Source: Acinetobacter wuhouensis (GTDB lineage Bacteria > Pseudomonadota > Gammaproteobacteria > Pseudomonadales > Moraxellaceae). From it: DNA of 64,000 nucleotides. The DNA lies in the NCBI RefSeq assembly GCF_001696605.3, contig NZ_CP031716.1, forward strand, positions 2,976,001-3,040,000, in the 5' to 3' direction. The position numbers and the translations under genes are program-made. A model generated the notes under the pieces. The model had not been told where the DNA came from and did no database searches. It worked only from the letters and a program-made list of their open reading frames with translations. The first letter of the stretch is position 1. Each line of letters starts with the position of its first letter. Shown here piece after piece: positions 63,595-64,000 of the stretch.

Positions 63595-64000
63595 TGATCC
63601 TAGACAGTATCGTGGACAATCGATCCCTCTAAATTCTTGAAATATTTCTGTTCAAAGGCTTCTGGACTTAACCAGCCGTTTGCAGAATGCCTTCTGACCC
63701 GATTGTAATAAATCTCAATATAATCAAACAAGACCGCATTCGCCTCTTTTCGAGTCGAAAACACACTGCCATGTACCACATGACCTTTTAATGTATGAAA
63801 GAAGCTTTCAGTCACTGCATTATCCCAACAGTTTCCACGTCTAGACATACTCTGAGTACAATCATTTTTCAGTAACAGCGCTCTAAAATCACGACTACAG
63901 TACTGTGAGCCTTGGTCCGAATGAACCATAACACCAGTTGGATAACCCTGACGAGCCATTGCATAGTTAAACGTATCACACACCAACTGGCGGTCTATTC
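63595..64000 (-). mobile_element. IS3-family insertion sequence, second copy (cut by window end)
   Basis: Begins TGATCCTAGACAGTATCG, identical in form to the right end of the IS at 31069-32306, and continues with the same orfB sequence in inverted orientation. The other end and target duplication lie beyond the window. Confidence 0.92.
63600..64000 (-). CDS. IS3-family transposase OrfB, partial
   Basis: The last ~133 codons of the transposase, still open at the window edge. It contains His-Ser-Asp-Gln-Gly-Ser-Gln-Tyr and Asp-Asn-Ala-Val-Thr-Glu-Ser, the second Asp and the Glu of the DDE triad. Matches the copy at 31450-32301 throughout the visible part. Confidence 0.9.
   Translation of the reverse strand, partial: IDRQLVCDTFNYAMARQGYPTGVMVHSDQGSQYCSRDFRALLLKNDCTQSMSRRGNCWDNAVTESFFHTLKGHVVHGSVFSTRKEANAVLFDYIEIYYNRVRRHSANGWLSPEAFEQKYFKNLEGSIVHDTV

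Overview
The window looks like chromosomal DNA from an Acinetobacter species (Moraxellaceae, Gammaproteobacteria). It is AT-rich. It carries an alternating tRNA-Asp/tRNA-Val array, a pilGHIJ-chpA twitching-motility signalling operon, an exbB-exbD-exbD set beside tonB, and housekeeping proteins (DapE, ProS, Dcd, MetG, ScpA/B, RluB) that I recognise as Acinetobacter-like from memory of the families. The species cannot be fixed by reading alone.

Layout. 1-9.3 kb: the tail of a YcxB-like gene, a Fur-box-preceded PepSY/flavodoxin/ferredoxin-reductase-like membrane flavoprotein, a YdcF-like protein, a DUF2750 protein, eight tRNA genes (4 Val-TAC, 4 Asp-GTC) on the minus strand, a YbaN-like membrane protein, a DUF1853 protein with a nuclease-like motif, a tiny entericidin-like lipoprotein and dapE. 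9.3-17.9 kb: a minus-strand pil-chp chemosensory operon (pilG, pilH, pilI, pilJ, chpA, a divergent CheW-like gene). 18-20.8 kb: a secreted coiled-coil protein and proS.

20.8-35.1 kb is the unusual part: seven consecutive minus-strand genes for exported proteins. Directly after the signal peptide, nearly all carry a short motif of the type L-x-D-x-x-L-x-x-x-x-G-Q. Four lie close together as a likely operon (27357 down to 20801). The other three are paralogues of one another with a shared N-terminal block, a Gly-Trp-Trp motif and a Pro-Asn-Cys-Tyr-Gly...Phe-Cys C-terminus. Two of these three are each split by a different IS3-family insertion sequence. Both insertions have exact 3-bp target duplications, and removing the element restores one continuous reading frame. 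Upstream regions of several of these genes share short sequence elements. No secretion machinery, chaperone or usher is encoded in the window, so what the proteins build is unknown.

35.4-50.4 kb: dcd, a LysE-type exporter, a DUF2062 protein, an Mrp/ApbC iron-sulfur carrier with a His/Cys-rich linker, several small hypothetical genes, a ParE-type toxin-antitoxin pair, a protein with a HEPN-like RxxxxH motif, metG, and scpA-scpB-rluB. 50.6-60.2 kb: a peptide-uptake operon (two substrate-binding proteins, an exported M3 oligopeptidase, two permeases and a double ATPase). 60.8-63.5 kb: tonB with a 14-copy 9-bp repeat in its linker, then exbB and two exbD genes. The window ends inside a second copy of the IS found at 31 kb, in opposite orientation.
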